Shown here: positions 8,836 through 16,898 of the stretch, one piece after another
Layout: the number at the start of each line of letters is the position of its first letter
How positions within the stretch are numbered: position 1 is the first letter of the stretch
Source of the DNA: SHVO01 sp041905525
GTDB lineage: Bacteria; Pseudomonadota; Alphaproteobacteria; Rhodospirillales; Rhodospirillaceae
Direction of reading: 5' to 3'
Length of the DNA stretch: 64,000 nucleotides
Assembly: GCA_041905525.1 (NCBI GenBank)
Contig: JAYRKY010000019.1
Span: 1-64,000 of the forward strand
The notes under the pieces: generated by a model
What the model was told of the DNA's origin: nothing
The model's input: only the letters and a program-made list of their open reading frames with translations
Database searches by the model: none
Program-made: the position numbers and the translations under genes

Positions 8836-10104
8836 CGCGATCCAAAAAAGCCCCAGTCCCACCGCGGCGATTGCCGCGACAATGCCCCACGTCGCCGGCG
8901 CCGCCTGCGTGCACGCGATCACACATAGAAGAAGCGCGACCGCGGGGATGATGCGCCCGCCGGGAGGCCGGTAGCCTTGCTCTTGTGCCTCCGCCGGCAA
9001 TGTTTTGCGCAGGCGCGGAAGCGCGACGATGCACAGGATGTAGATCAGAATGCGCGCAAGCGAACTTGCGGCGGCCAGAAAAACGAAAGTGCTCGACGCG
9101 GCGAAGACGAACACCGCCACGCCGAACAGAAGGATCGAGTTGTCGGGCGTCGCGTATTTCCTGTGAATGTGACCGAACCAGCGCGGCAGCCATCCGTTTT
9201 CGGCAAGCGAGTAGGTCATGCGCGGCGACGTCACCATGGCGGAGGCGACGTTTCCCGCGACCGAGAAGATCGCGGTGAACGTCATGACGGCCGCCGCGCC
9301 CGGGCCGGCGAGCGCCGCGGCGGCGTCGGCCAACGTCTTTCCTTCGGCGCCGCCCGTGGGCAGCACCGCCACATAGACCAGGGTGAGAAGCCAGTAGAGC
9401 AGGGCGGTGCCGACCATGGTCATCATCAACGCGCGCGGAAGCGAGCGGCGCGGATCTTTCGTCTCGCCGGCCGTCACCAGCGCCGCCTCAAATCCGACGA
9501 ACGCATAAATGAACAGCAGCGCGGCGGCGCCCATCGCGGCGGCGGGCGGCGGCGGACCGGGGAGCAATGAGGGCGCGGCGGCCGAGAGGCCAAGCGCCAC
9601 CAAGGCGAACAATGGGACAAGCTTCAGCACCGTGAACAGCGCCACCGTGCGCACGCCCTGCTTCACGCCCACGATATTCGCCAGCACCAGCAGCGCGCAA
9701 ATGGCCCCGATGAAGATTATCCTGCCGGGACCGGTCGCCACCCAGGACCACCACGGCCCGAGGTATGTCACCACGACGTTGAGGTTGGCGGCGATCGCCG
9801 TCACGCGTCCCAGCCACAGCATCCATCCGGAGGCAAAACCGGCGGCCGGTCCAAAGGCCGTTCCGGCGTAGAGCACCGGCCCGCCCGAGTCGCGGAAATA
9901 GCTGGCCAGTTCGGCGAACGACAATGCGATGGCGATAAAGAAAAGACCCACGGCCAGAAAGAGCCACGGCGCCCAGGTTCCCGTCGTAGCCGACACTGTC
10001 GCGGGCAGGACAAAAATGCCGGCGCCGATCATGCCGTTCAGGACAAGAAGCGCGGCGCCGAAGGGTGAAATCGCCCGAAGCAGTCCGGGTGCTTTCTCCG
10101 TCAT
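8836..10104 (-). CDS. APC-family amino-acid permease (3' end lost in gap)
   Basis: An amino acid/polyamine/organocation transporter of at least 423 residues with about 12 membrane helices. The N-terminal helix with ISPFGAALLVLNGMIGAGIFVLP carries the GAGIF substrate-binding motif of the superfamily. FIYAFVGFEAALVTAGETKDPRRSLPRAL is the conserved helix 6/loop region. The reading frame enters the Ns after GLGLFWIA, so the true stop is not visible; given family length only a few residues should be missing. The substrate is not predictable. It starts at ATG 10104 with no strong ribosome binding site. Confidence 0.85.
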
Positions 10105-10208
10105 TTCTCAACCGCCCCCGATCCGTCGATGGCCCGCGCAACCGGCCAGTCCGTCTTGCATCTCATCGCACGATCGCATGATAATGAGCGTTACGCGGCA
10201 TGTTTTAA

Positions 10209-10400
10209 ACACTCTTTCTAATCAAGGTTGAAGCCCTTAGGGACGCGGGATTTGAATACTCTACGCGGGAATGGGACCCTCTTCTTGTGCGCTGGGAAGA
10301 AATACCTGTCCGAAAGTCGCTCAACATGGACCGGCTTCTGAACGACACTTATCGGTTGCTGGCCGCGAAATTTGCCACCGCCAAAAGCATGCTGCGGTAA
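10209..10400 (+). other. Possible small gene or gene remnant without a normal start
   Basis: The plus frame is open from 10209 to TAA 10398-10400 and reads like a real acidic/basic helical protein (VEALRDAGFEYSTREWD, then MDRLLNDTYRLLAAKF). There is no ATG, GTG or TTG near its beginning: an in-frame TAA lies at 10206, the first GTG is well inside, and the only ATG is at 10326. It may be a 5'-truncated gene, use a rare start, or be chance. It lies in the otherwise unassigned stretch 10105-10469. Confidence 0.25.
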
Positions 10401-10469
10401 CGCTTCCTTAAGGCGGCGGCAGTACGAGGAAACCATGGCGCTCTTAACTGGCGCGTGGTGCAGGACAGA

Positions 10470-10580
10470 ATGTTCAGCCTGTTATTGATCCTCTTGCTTG
10501 GCTGTGCGGCCCTCGTGCTCGCCAACGCGCTTTCGCGTCCGCACCGGCGGACCGAACAGCCACGGTCCCGTTTGGCGTGA
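10470..10580 (+). CDS. Small single-span membrane protein candidate (36 aa)
   Basis: ATG 10470 preceded by AGGA at 4 bases opens a 36-residue frame: a hydrophobic helix (MFSLLLILLLGCAALVLANAL) followed by a short Arg/Pro-rich tail ending at TGA 10580. Compact size, a ribosome binding site and an amphiphilic layout support a small membrane protein. No family is recognised. It converges on the TPR gene, ending 10 bases from its stop. Confidence 0.4.
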   Translation: MFSLLLILLLGCAALVLANALSRPHRRTEQPRSRLA

Positions 10581-10590
10581 TCCGATCGCG

Positions 10591-12333
10591 CTAAATCCGA
10601 TCGAGGTCTGGCACGCCGGTTCCGACCCAAGCCTTCTTGAATAGAATCGTGTATTGCGTCGCGGCCGTCGCGTCGCCTGCGGCTTTGTAGGCCTGCGCCA
10701 ATGCATACAGGACGGTGCCGTTGTTCGGCGCATCTTGAAGGGCGCTCCGCAACGCTTCGATGGCCTCCGCCGTTTTGCCGGCCTTCAACAGCGTAAGTCC
10801 GACGGCCTGACGCAAAGGGAAGTCCCACACCGGCGGATCGAAACTGCGCAGCTGGTCCTGGAGTGTCGCCGCTGTTTGGAAATGCCCAACGGCTTCGTCC
10901 CACTTCTTTTCCTGCGCGGCGATGCGCCCCGAGGCGACATTCTCCGCAAGCTGAAGAAGCTGCGGGGTGCGCCCACCCGATAAAATCATCTTGTCCGGAT
11001 CGGTTTCAGTGCGCAGCGTCTTGAGCGACGCCACTTCTTTGCGGGCGCTCGCGAGATCGTTCTTGAGAGCGTAAGCGCTAGCGCGGGCATAAAGGCGTAT
11101 GCCGCGCGGATAGATCGCATCCTGGGGCGGCTCGCCGATCTTCAATATGTCATCGGGACTCGCGAATTTGACCCGGGGCAGCAGCGCGGCGGCGGCGTAA
11201 AAGTCGGGGCGCTCGATTGCGCCGGTGCCGAGGAAGGTATCGAGCCGTGCCGCCAGCGCCAGCGCGTTCCGGGCATCGCCGGCCATGCCGGCGGAGGAGA
11301 ATGCGAAGTGAAGATTATGGGCGTAAAGCTGGTTCCGGTAGACGCCGTCCGCGTTGTTCGATTGCGCGAGATAGGCGTCATCAACCTTGAGCGCCTCGAT
11401 ATTGGCGTTCAAGGCGTCGATGTAGCGTCCGCGCCTGAAATATATGTGTGCCGGCATATGCACGATATGTCCGGCGGCGGGCATCTGGGCCGCGAGCACA
11501 TTTGCGAAAGGCTCGGCCTTTTCCGGGCGAGCGCCGCTGTCCATCGCGTGGATGTAGTAGTGGATCGCGCCCGCATGCGTCGGCGCGGCTTTCAAGGCGC
11601 GTTCCAGGGCCACCAGGGCCGACGCGTTGCGCGGCGTCGGTAATTTGCCATTCGCCGTCCACCACCCCGAGGCGCGGCTATCGTTCAGCGCGGCGTCCGC
11701 GTGGAGGCTGGCGATATCGACGTCCGTCGGATACTGCTGATGGACCTTGAACATGGCGTCGGCATAAGCGGCGTTCAGCTGATCGCGCGACATCTTCGCA
11801 TCGTCCGAGTAACGCTCGCTCAAGGCCGCGATGAGGGCCTGCTCCGTGGCCGAGGCTGCGGGGGACAGTTCGCGCGCCTTGCGCACTGCGGCGAGGGCCG
11901 GCGCATTATTCTCATCCGGCATGTTTGCATTGAGCGTCGGCCCGAGCGCGAGGGCTTCGCCCCACGCGCACATCGCGCATGAGGGATCCAGGCTGCGCGC
12001 CGCCCGGAAAGACGCCAGGGCTTCGCCGTAATTAAAAGCGTAGACGAGGCGCAGCCCCTGATCGAAGAACGCCTGCGCTTGCGGGTTGGAGGTGGTGACC
12101 TTGAAACTATTGTTGCCAAGGCCCGTGAGAAGTTGCGTTGCCGCAGGCGTATCGGCTGCGGCCGCCGGGGGAAAGAACATGGCCGCCATGGGGCTGGCGC
12201 CGCACATGTTGGCCGCGAGAAACGCGGGATCAAAAAGCTCGGCGACGTTCGCTTGCGGTTCCGGGCGCAGCAGGATCGCGCCGACGAGCGCGGTGCCGAC
12301 GGTCAGCGAGAGCAGGAGAGCGGGTGTCTTCAT
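10591..12333 (-). CDS. Exported TPR-repeat protein with conserved His motifs
   Basis: About 580 residues with an N-terminal signal or anchor helix (MKTPALLLSLTVGTALVGAI). The body is all-helical TPR-like repeats, for instance YGEALASFRAARSLDPSCAMCAWG and ALVALERALKAAPTHAGAIHYYIH. Two His clusters, HYYIHAMD and HIVHMPAHIYFRRGRY, and a CxxC in the first third are characteristic of a broad bacterial family of unknown role; the His/Cys pattern hints at metal or redox chemistry, which is not proven. ATG 12333 starts the signal helix; the open frame could extend 12 codons upstream. It is monocistronic on the minus strand. Confidence 0.75.
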   Translation of the reverse strand: MKTPALLLSLTVGTALVGAILLRPEPQANVAELFDPAFLAANMCGASPMAAMFFPPAAAADTPAATQLLTGLGNNSFKVTTSNPQAQAFFDQGLRLVYAFNYGEALASFRAARSLDPSCAMCAWGEALALGPTLNANMPDENNAPALAAVRKARELSPAASATEQALIAALSERYSDDAKMSRDQLNAAYADAMFKVHQQYPTDVDIASLHADAALNDSRASGWWTANGKLPTPRNASALVALERALKAAPTHAGAIHYYIHAMDSGARPEKAEPFANVLAAQMPAAGHIVHMPAHIYFRRGRYIDALNANIEALKVDDAYLAQSNNADGVYRNQLYAHNLHFAFSSAGMAGDARNALALAARLDTFLGTGAIERPDFYAAAALLPRVKFASPDDILKIGEPPQDAIYPRGIRLYARASAYALKNDLASARKEVASLKTLRTETDPDKMILSGGRTPQLLQLAENVASGRIAAQEKKWDEAVGHFQTAATLQDQLRSFDPPVWDFPLRQAVGLTLLKAGKTAEAIEALRSALQDAPNNGTVLYALAQAYKAAGDATAATQYTILFKKAWVGTGVPDLDRI

Positions 12334-12467
12334 GGAGAAACGGTAGCCGACTCGCTCCACGCACAACACCGATTTTTTGAATCATTAAATTTGCACTTAG
12401 GCCAAACTTCGCTCGACGGAAATTCAGCCCGCGCGCACCCTCTGCCGTGCGCCGACGGCGGCGCGAT

Positions 12468-12496
12468 GCTGGTCTTTGACATTGTGAATAAGGAAG
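12468..12496 (+). promoter_or_regulatory. rRNA-leader/boxA-like sequence in a spacer without rRNA
   Basis: The spacer 12334-12699 between the TPR gene and fliP holds no gene. It contains GGTCTTTGACATTGTGAATA followed by AGGAAG, which resembles the boxA antiterminator and spacer sequence of alphaproteobacterial rRNA operons. No rRNA or tRNA follows. It may be chance or a relic of a rearranged rRNA leader. Confidence 0.25.
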
Positions 12497-12699
12497 GATA
12501 GGCGGCGGGCCACGCGCCTACGCGCGTCTCTTCGATAAATGTAACAGAGTTGCCGCGCGGCTGCCGCGTGATTATGCGGCAATCTAAGGTCCTGATACGG
12601 ATTGAAATAACCGATTTTTCCGTCTGCCGCGTGCCGCGTAAAAGCGTGTCAATCCGATTGGACACTCATACGGAGCGGCATTCTGGTGAGCTGCCCCGC

Positions 12700-13473
12700 C
12701 TAGCTGCCGGAGAAACTCTGCACCAGGCTGCCGACCAGCAGATACCACCCGTCGACAAGCACGAAGAAGATCAGCTTGAAAGGTAGCGAAAGCATCATTG
12801 GCGGCAACATCATCATCCCCATCGACATCAAGACCGAGGCAATGACCATGTCGATGATGATGAAGGGCACATAAATCAGAAAGCCGATCTCAAACGCTCG
12901 GCGCAGTTCGGAAATCATGAAGGCGGGCACCAGCGCCTGAAGTGGCGTCTCTTCGGGCGTCGCCGCCTGCGGCGCATTCGCCATGTTCATGAACAGCGCC
13001 AAGTCCTTCTCGCGAACGTGCTTCATCATGAACTGGTGAAAGGGCTGCGCGCCGCGGGTAAACGCCTCTTGTTCGTTGATCTTTCCGTCGATCAAAGGTT
13101 TTACGCCGGAGTCCCAGGACGCTTGAAAGGTCGGCGCCATCACGAAGACCGTGATGAATATGGCCAAGGACATCATCACGACGTTCGGAGGCGTGGTGTT
13201 GGTACCGAGGGCGCGGCGCAGGATCGAAAGGACAATCACGATACGTGTAAACGACGTGACCATCATGAGGATCGCCGGCGCAACGCTCAGGACCGTCATC
13301 AGAAGGAGCAACTGGACGATGCGGCCGGTGGTCGAGTTCGGTCCGGTGGCGTCGGTGGCCCCGAGGTCGATCGAGAAGCTCTGGGCAAAGGCCGGGCCGG
13401 CGAACATGACCGCCGCGAGGCCGGCGAGGAGCGCGCCGAACAGCACCCGGTTGCGTTTTTTGTCGCAGCTCAT
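12700..13473 (-). CDS. fliP: Flagellar type III export gate protein FliP
   Basis: FliP forms the core of the export gate with FliQ and FliR at the base of the flagellum. The 257-residue protein has a cleavable signal (ending AGPAFAQS), the conserved RIVIVLSILRRALGTNTTPPN segment, KPLIDGKINEQEA, and a C-terminal hairpin with MLPPMMLSLPFKLIFFVL. ATG 13473 overlaps the fliO stop as ATGA and has GGATGAG just upstream; another in-frame ATG lies four codons earlier (13485). It is the last gene of the minus-strand flagellar arm. Confidence 0.96.
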   Translation of the reverse strand: MSCDKKRNRVLFGALLAGLAAVMFAGPAFAQSFSIDLGATDATGPNSTTGRIVQLLLLMTVLSVAPAILMMVTSFTRIVIVLSILRRALGTNTTPPNVVMMSLAIFITVFVMAPTFQASWDSGVKPLIDGKINEQEAFTRGAQPFHQFMMKHVREKDLALFMNMANAPQAATPEETPLQALVPAFMISELRRAFEIGFLIYVPFIIIDMVIASVLMSMGMMMLPPMMLSLPFKLIFFVLVDGWYLLVGSLVQSFSGS

Positions 13474-13829
13474 TGTCTCATCCATTGGCTGAAGCGGCTG
13501 GCCCCGGTCTCGGGGGCGTGCGGGTCGGCCGCGGGCGTATCGCCGGGCACCGGGGGCGCCGCAGGCGCGGGAATTCCACGTTCAATCACTTGGCTGGTGT
13601 TGGGCCCGATCAGCACCAGGTGTTCGACCTCGTCGCGCCGCAGCAGCACGGCCTTATGACGGGCGTCGATCATCACCGCTTCCACCGTCGAAAGGCGGCG
13701 CTTACGGCCCAGCGGCCCGCGCAGACCGTCGCCGAATCCCAGACGCTTCAGCGCCGCCGACAGGCCGAGAATCAGCCCGAGGACGATCGCGAGGCCGAGA
13801 AAGGCCTTGAGGTAGAGGGCGAAATCCAT
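13470..13829 (-). CDS. fliO: FliO-like flagellar export assembly protein
   Basis: A 119-residue protein with one N-terminal membrane helix (YLKAFLGLAIVLGLILGLSAAL) and a short cytoplasmic beta-rich domain (LSTVEAVMIDARHKAVLLRRDEVEHLVLIG), the normal FliO layout. FliO helps FliP assemble. It sits directly upstream of fliP with an ATGA overlap. Sequence conservation in FliO is low, so the call leans on topology and context. Confidence 0.85.
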   Translation of the reverse strand: MDFALYLKAFLGLAIVLGLILGLSAALKRLGFGDGLRGPLGRKRRLSTVEAVMIDARHKAVLLRRDEVEHLVLIGPNTSQVIERGIPAPAAPPVPGDTPAADPHAPETGASRFSQWMRQ

Positions 13830-13836
13830 GTGAGGG

Positions 13837-14184
13837 TCAGCGGCTTTCGGTAACGAGGTGCTTCAAGGCCTGCCCGTACGCGCTCGAGGCGGCATCGGCG
13901 CCCACGGTGCTGGTGAGCGCCGGCAGGTCGCCAAACTTCTCATTGAGGTCCGCCGTCAGCTTATCGAGGCCATTCATGAGGGCTTCCATCGCGGGGACGA
14001 GGGCTTTGCGGTCGTCGCCTTCGAGTGCCAAGGCGGCATCGCAGACCTGGCGCGTGCGGGCTTCCAACGCGGTCAGTTCCACCACGCGGCCCTCGCCTAA
14101 CAGGCGGATGGCCGTACCGATCAGCGAATCGACCTTCAGCAATTCGGCTTTCACCGTCTCGAGATCCGCGGCAGCGTTGGTCAT
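13837..14184 (-). CDS. Small helical flagellar protein, FlgN-like
   Basis: A 115-residue, probably all-helical cytoplasmic protein (MTNAAADLETVKAELLKVDSLIG, then ELTALEARTRQVCDAALALE). Size and coiled-coil character fit a FlgN/FliT-type export chaperone, but no diagnostic motif is visible. ATG 14184 overlaps the stop of the FlhB-C-like gene (ATGA), and only 7 bases separate it from fliO, so it belongs to the operon. Chaperone function is inference from context. Confidence 0.6.
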   Translation of the reverse strand: MTNAAADLETVKAELLKVDSLIGTAIRLLGEGRVVELTALEARTRQVCDAALALEGDDRKALVPAMEALMNGLDKLTADLNEKFGDLPALTSTVGADAASSAYGQALKHLVTESR

Positions 14185-14474
14185 GGCGTGCTCCAGTTGA
14201 ACGCGGGCGGGGTCTCGGCATTCGCCCGGTAAACGTAGGTCAGGATCTCGGCCACTGCGACGAAGGCCTCCGTCGGGATCTCGCTGTCGACCTCGACCGC
14301 TTCGAGGATCTGAACGAGGTCCGCGTCGGTGCGTACCTTCACGCCGGCCGCAAAAGCGACCTCTAGAATTTTTTCCGCAAGATGCCCCCGGCCCGAGGCC
14401 GTGATTTTCGGGGTCGACCCGTCGGCCTGTTCCTCGACCGCGACGGCAATGGTTTTCGGGGGCTCTGCGCTCAT
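14181..14474 (-). CDS. Stand-alone FlhB C-terminal-domain homologue (FlhX type)
   Basis: About 97 residues that align with the cytoplasmic end of FlhB/YscU: KITASGRGHLAEKILEVAFAAGVKV, DADLVQILEAVEVDSEIP, and EAFVAVAEILTYVYR. The NPTH autocleavage site of full FlhB is absent, as in known FlhX/FhlX-type proteins that can substitute for cleaved FlhB-CC in export switching. A full flhB is present at 16899. ATG 14474 is preferred over TTG 14483. It is the first gene of the minus-strand flagellar arm, divergent from flgB. Confidence 0.85.
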   Translation of the reverse strand: MSAEPPKTIAVAVEEQADGSTPKITASGRGHLAEKILEVAFAAGVKVRTDADLVQILEAVEVDSEIPTEAFVAVAEILTYVYRANAETPPAFNWSTP

Positions 14475-14498
14475 ACCGGGCAATATCTGCCCTTCGGC

Positions 14499-14513
14499 TT
14501 AACAAACACTTAA
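14499..14513. promoter_or_regulatory. CtrA-type box (TTAA-N7-TTAA)
   Basis: TTAA-CAAACAC-TTAA lies in the 160-base region between the divergent flagellar arms, matching the CtrA consensus of alphaproteobacteria. CtrA activates early flagellar genes in Caulobacter. Further TTAA/TTAAG half-sites follow toward flgB. Binding is inferred from the match. Confidence 0.6.
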
Positions 14514-14637
14514 GCGGTCGGCCGAAGGACTCTGGATAAAATAAGCGAATTCAATGAGTTAAGAGAGCTAACGAAGATTCATCAGTTGTTAAGGTCTCTA
14601 GGTCATTTTTGCCGGGTCGAAAAGGACGGGGACGGGC

Positions 14638-15054
14638 ATGGACCTGAACAGCCTTAAGCTCTTCAAGATGGCGCTAACGCGGATGGATTGGGCGGCCCAG
14701 CGCCAGAAGGTCCTCGCGCAGAACATCTCGAATTCAGACACCCCGAACTATCGTCCGCACGACCTCAAGCAGATCAATTTCAAGGACGTTCTGCGCGGTC
14801 AGATGGAACCGCATGTTCCGGTCGCGCGCACCGACTCCCGGCACCTGAAGGGCACGATCCCGGAGCAGGAGACGTTCCGCGAGAATTCGACCCGCAAGAC
14901 CTTCGAACAGTCGCCCGACGGCAACCAAGTGATCGTCGAAGAGCAGATGCAGAAGGTCGCCGACACCCGCAGCGACTACAACACCGCGGTTCAGTTGATG
15001 CAGACCCACATGAAGATGTTGCGCATCGCCGTCAAAGGCTCGAGCGGCGCATAA
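14638..15054 (+). CDS. flgB: Flagellar basal-body rod protein FlgB
   Basis: A 138-residue proximal rod subunit exported through the flagellar type III system. The N-terminal helix with RQKVLAQNISNSDTPNYRPHDL is the FlgB/FlgC-family signature (ANN...TPGY type). The C-terminal helix with DTRSDYNTAVQLMQTHMKML pairs with it in the rod. ATG 14638 follows GGACGGGGACGGGC. It is the first gene of the plus-strand run flgB-flgC-fliE-fliQ-fliR-flhB, downstream of the CtrA-type box. Confidence 0.96.
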   Translation: MDLNSLKLFKMALTRMDWAAQRQKVLAQNISNSDTPNYRPHDLKQINFKDVLRGQMEPHVPVARTDSRHLKGTIPEQETFRENSTRKTFEQSPDGNQVIVEEQMQKVADTRSDYNTAVQLMQTHMKMLRIAVKGSSGA

Positions 15055-15076
15055 AGAATTAGGCGGAGAATAGACC

Positions 15077-15493
15077 ATGGCTGTTGATGATCTCTCGGCA
15101 AGCTCGGAAATCGCTTCCAAGGGTATGAAGGCGCAAGCAACGCGCCTTCGCGTCATTTCGGAAAACCTCGCCAACGCCGATTCCACGGCGGAAGTGCCGG
15201 GCGGCGAACCGTATCGCCGTAAGCTGGTCACGTTCCGCAATCAGCTCGACCGTGAATTGGAAGCCAATACCGTGAAGGTGAAGCGCATCTATAACGACCG
15301 CTCTCCGCTCACGTCGAAGTACGACCCGACGCATCCGGGCGCCAACGAACAGGGCTACGTGCTGCAGCCGAACGTCAATCCGCTCATCGAAATGATGGAT
15401 ATGCGCGAGGCGCAGCGCTCGTATGAAGCCAACATGAACGTGATCTCGACCTCGCGCCAAATGGTCGCTAAGACACTCGATCTTCTGCGCTAG
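15077..15493 (+). CDS. flgC: Flagellar basal-body rod protein FlgC
   Basis: A 138-residue rod protein. The N-terminal KAQATRLRVISENLANADST carries the rod-family motif and the C-terminal MMDMREAQRSYEANMNVISTSRQMVAKTLDLLR is the typical FlgC tail. It lies 22 bases after flgB with GGCGGAGAA as ribosome binding site. It forms the rod together with FlgB, FlgF and FlgG. Confidence 0.96.
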   Translation: MAVDDLSASSEIASKGMKAQATRLRVISENLANADSTAEVPGGEPYRRKLVTFRNQLDRELEANTVKVKRIYNDRSPLTSKYDPTHPGANEQGYVLQPNVNPLIEMMDMREAQRSYEANMNVISTSRQMVAKTLDLLR

Positions 15494-15512
15494 ACACTAG
15501 GGGCACAACATC

Positions 15513-15836
15513 ATGGCGATTGATTTCGGATCGGCTGTTAAGGCCTACGGCGAAGCCGCCAAGATCGCGCAGAATGCGGCAAGCGGGATCGCGAAAGCGT
15601 CTGCGCCGGCGACGGGCGAGAATTCGTTCGTCAACATGGTCACTGACCAGTTGCAGTCGGCGGTTCAGACGGGGCGCCAGGCCGAAGAACTCAGCTTGAA
15701 GCAGATCAGCGGCGAGGCGGATCTCAAGGACGTCGTGACCGCCGTCGCCAACGCCGAACACACCTTGGAAACCGTCGTCGCTGTCCGCGATAAGGTGCTG
15801 AGCGCTTACCAAGAAATCCTGCGGATGCCGATCTAG
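15513..15836 (+). CDS. fliE: Flagellar hook-basal body complex protein FliE
   Basis: A 107-residue protein that links the MS ring to the rod. The C-terminal half (LKDVVTAVANAEHTLETVVAVRDKVLSAYQEILRMPI) matches the conserved FliE ending. It lies 19 bases after flgC. Confidence 0.95.
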   Translation: MAIDFGSAVKAYGEAAKIAQNAASGIAKASAPATGENSFVNMVTDQLQSAVQTGRQAEELSLKQISGEADLKDVVTAVANAEHTLETVVAVRDKVLSAYQEILRMPI

Positions 15837-15846
15837 GTCCGCATCG

Positions 15847-16113
15847 ATGAACGAAATCGAAGTCCTCGATATTGCGCGCGACGCGATGATGGTGATGCTG
15901 CTGGTCTCGGCCCCGATGCTGTTGATCGGGCTGGTCGTCGGCCTCGTGATCTCCATCTTCCAGACGCTTACGCATATTCAGGAAATGACGCTCACGTTCA
16001 TTCCGAAAATTCTCGCCGTGTTCGGCTCGATGGTCATTTTTATGCCGTGGATGCTGCGCGAACTGACCGAGTTTACCCATCGCATCATGGATAAGATCGT
16101 CGCCCTCGGTTAG
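15847..16113 (+). CDS. fliQ: Flagellar export gate protein FliQ
   Basis: An 88-residue protein with two membrane helices (MVMLLVSAPMLLIGLVVGLVI and FIPKILAVFGSMVIFMPWML) separated by the conserved SIFQTLTHIQEMTLTFIPK loop. It assembles with FliP and FliR in the export gate. It starts 10 bases after fliE. Confidence 0.96.
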   Translation: MNEIEVLDIARDAMMVMLLVSAPMLLIGLVVGLVISIFQTLTHIQEMTLTFIPKILAVFGSMVIFMPWMLRELTEFTHRIMDKIVALG

Positions 16114-16133
16114 GGGATGACTGGCGGGACGCC

Positions 16134-16895
16134 GTGACCCTCAACGACTATCTCGCCATCAATGTCTTCCACTTCCTGCTGGTCTTTGCGCGTCTGGGCA
16201 TCGTCTTCCTGATGCTGCCCGGGATCTCGGCCGTCTACGTGCCGATGCGCATTCGCCTCGTTCTGGCGATCCTCGTGGTCGTGGTGATCCTGCCGCTCGT
16301 TGCGAACACGCTGCCGCCGCAGCCCGAAAGCGTCGCGGAACTGGTCTGGCTCATTGTCAGCGAAAGCCTGGTCGGCGGCTTCATGGGCGCGCTGATCCAG
16401 ATCGTGATGTCGTCGCTTGAACTCGCCGCCTTCATGATCTCGAACGCGGTCGGCATCACCAACGCGATGATCGACGATCCGGTCACCGAAGAGCAGACCA
16501 GCATCATCACGGGGTTCCTGTCGCTGATCGCGGTGGCGCTGATTTTCATCACCGGCGTCCACCACTTCATCCTGCAGGCGATTGTGGACAGCTACACGCT
16601 TATGGTGCCGGCCGCGCCGCTCTTTACCGGCGACATGCTCCAGCTCGGCGCGCGCCTGCTCGATCAGGCCTTCGCCATGGGTTTGCGCCTCTCCGCGCCG
16701 TTCATCGTCTATGAGATGGTGTTCCAGATCACGTCTGGCGTGCTCGCGCGGCTTTCGCCCCAGCTCAACGTCTTCTTCGTCGCCGTTCCGGGCAAGATCA
16801 TTCTCGGCATCGCGGTGCTGATGGTCAGCCTGCCGGTCATGATGCTTCTGTTCATGAAGTTCTTCGAAACCAACATGGTCAACTTCCTGAGGTAG
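16134..16895 (+). CDS. fliR: Flagellar export gate protein FliR
   Basis: A 253-residue membrane protein with about six helices (VFHFLLVFARLGIVFLMLPG at the N-terminus; GVLARLSPQLNVFFVAVPGKIILG in the conserved C-terminal half). It completes the FliPQR gate. The start is GTG 16134, since no ATG is placed correctly. It lies between fliQ and flhB, spaced 3 bases before the latter. Confidence 0.96.
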   Translation: MTLNDYLAINVFHFLLVFARLGIVFLMLPGISAVYVPMRIRLVLAILVVVVILPLVANTLPPQPESVAELVWLIVSESLVGGFMGALIQIVMSSLELAAFMISNAVGITNAMIDDPVTEEQTSIITGFLSLIAVALIFITGVHHFILQAIVDSYTLMVPAAPLFTGDMLQLGARLLDQAFAMGLRLSAPFIVYEMVFQITSGVLARLSPQLNVFFVAVPGKIILGIAVLMVSLPVMMLLFMKFFETNMVNFLR

Positions 16896-16898
16896 GCC

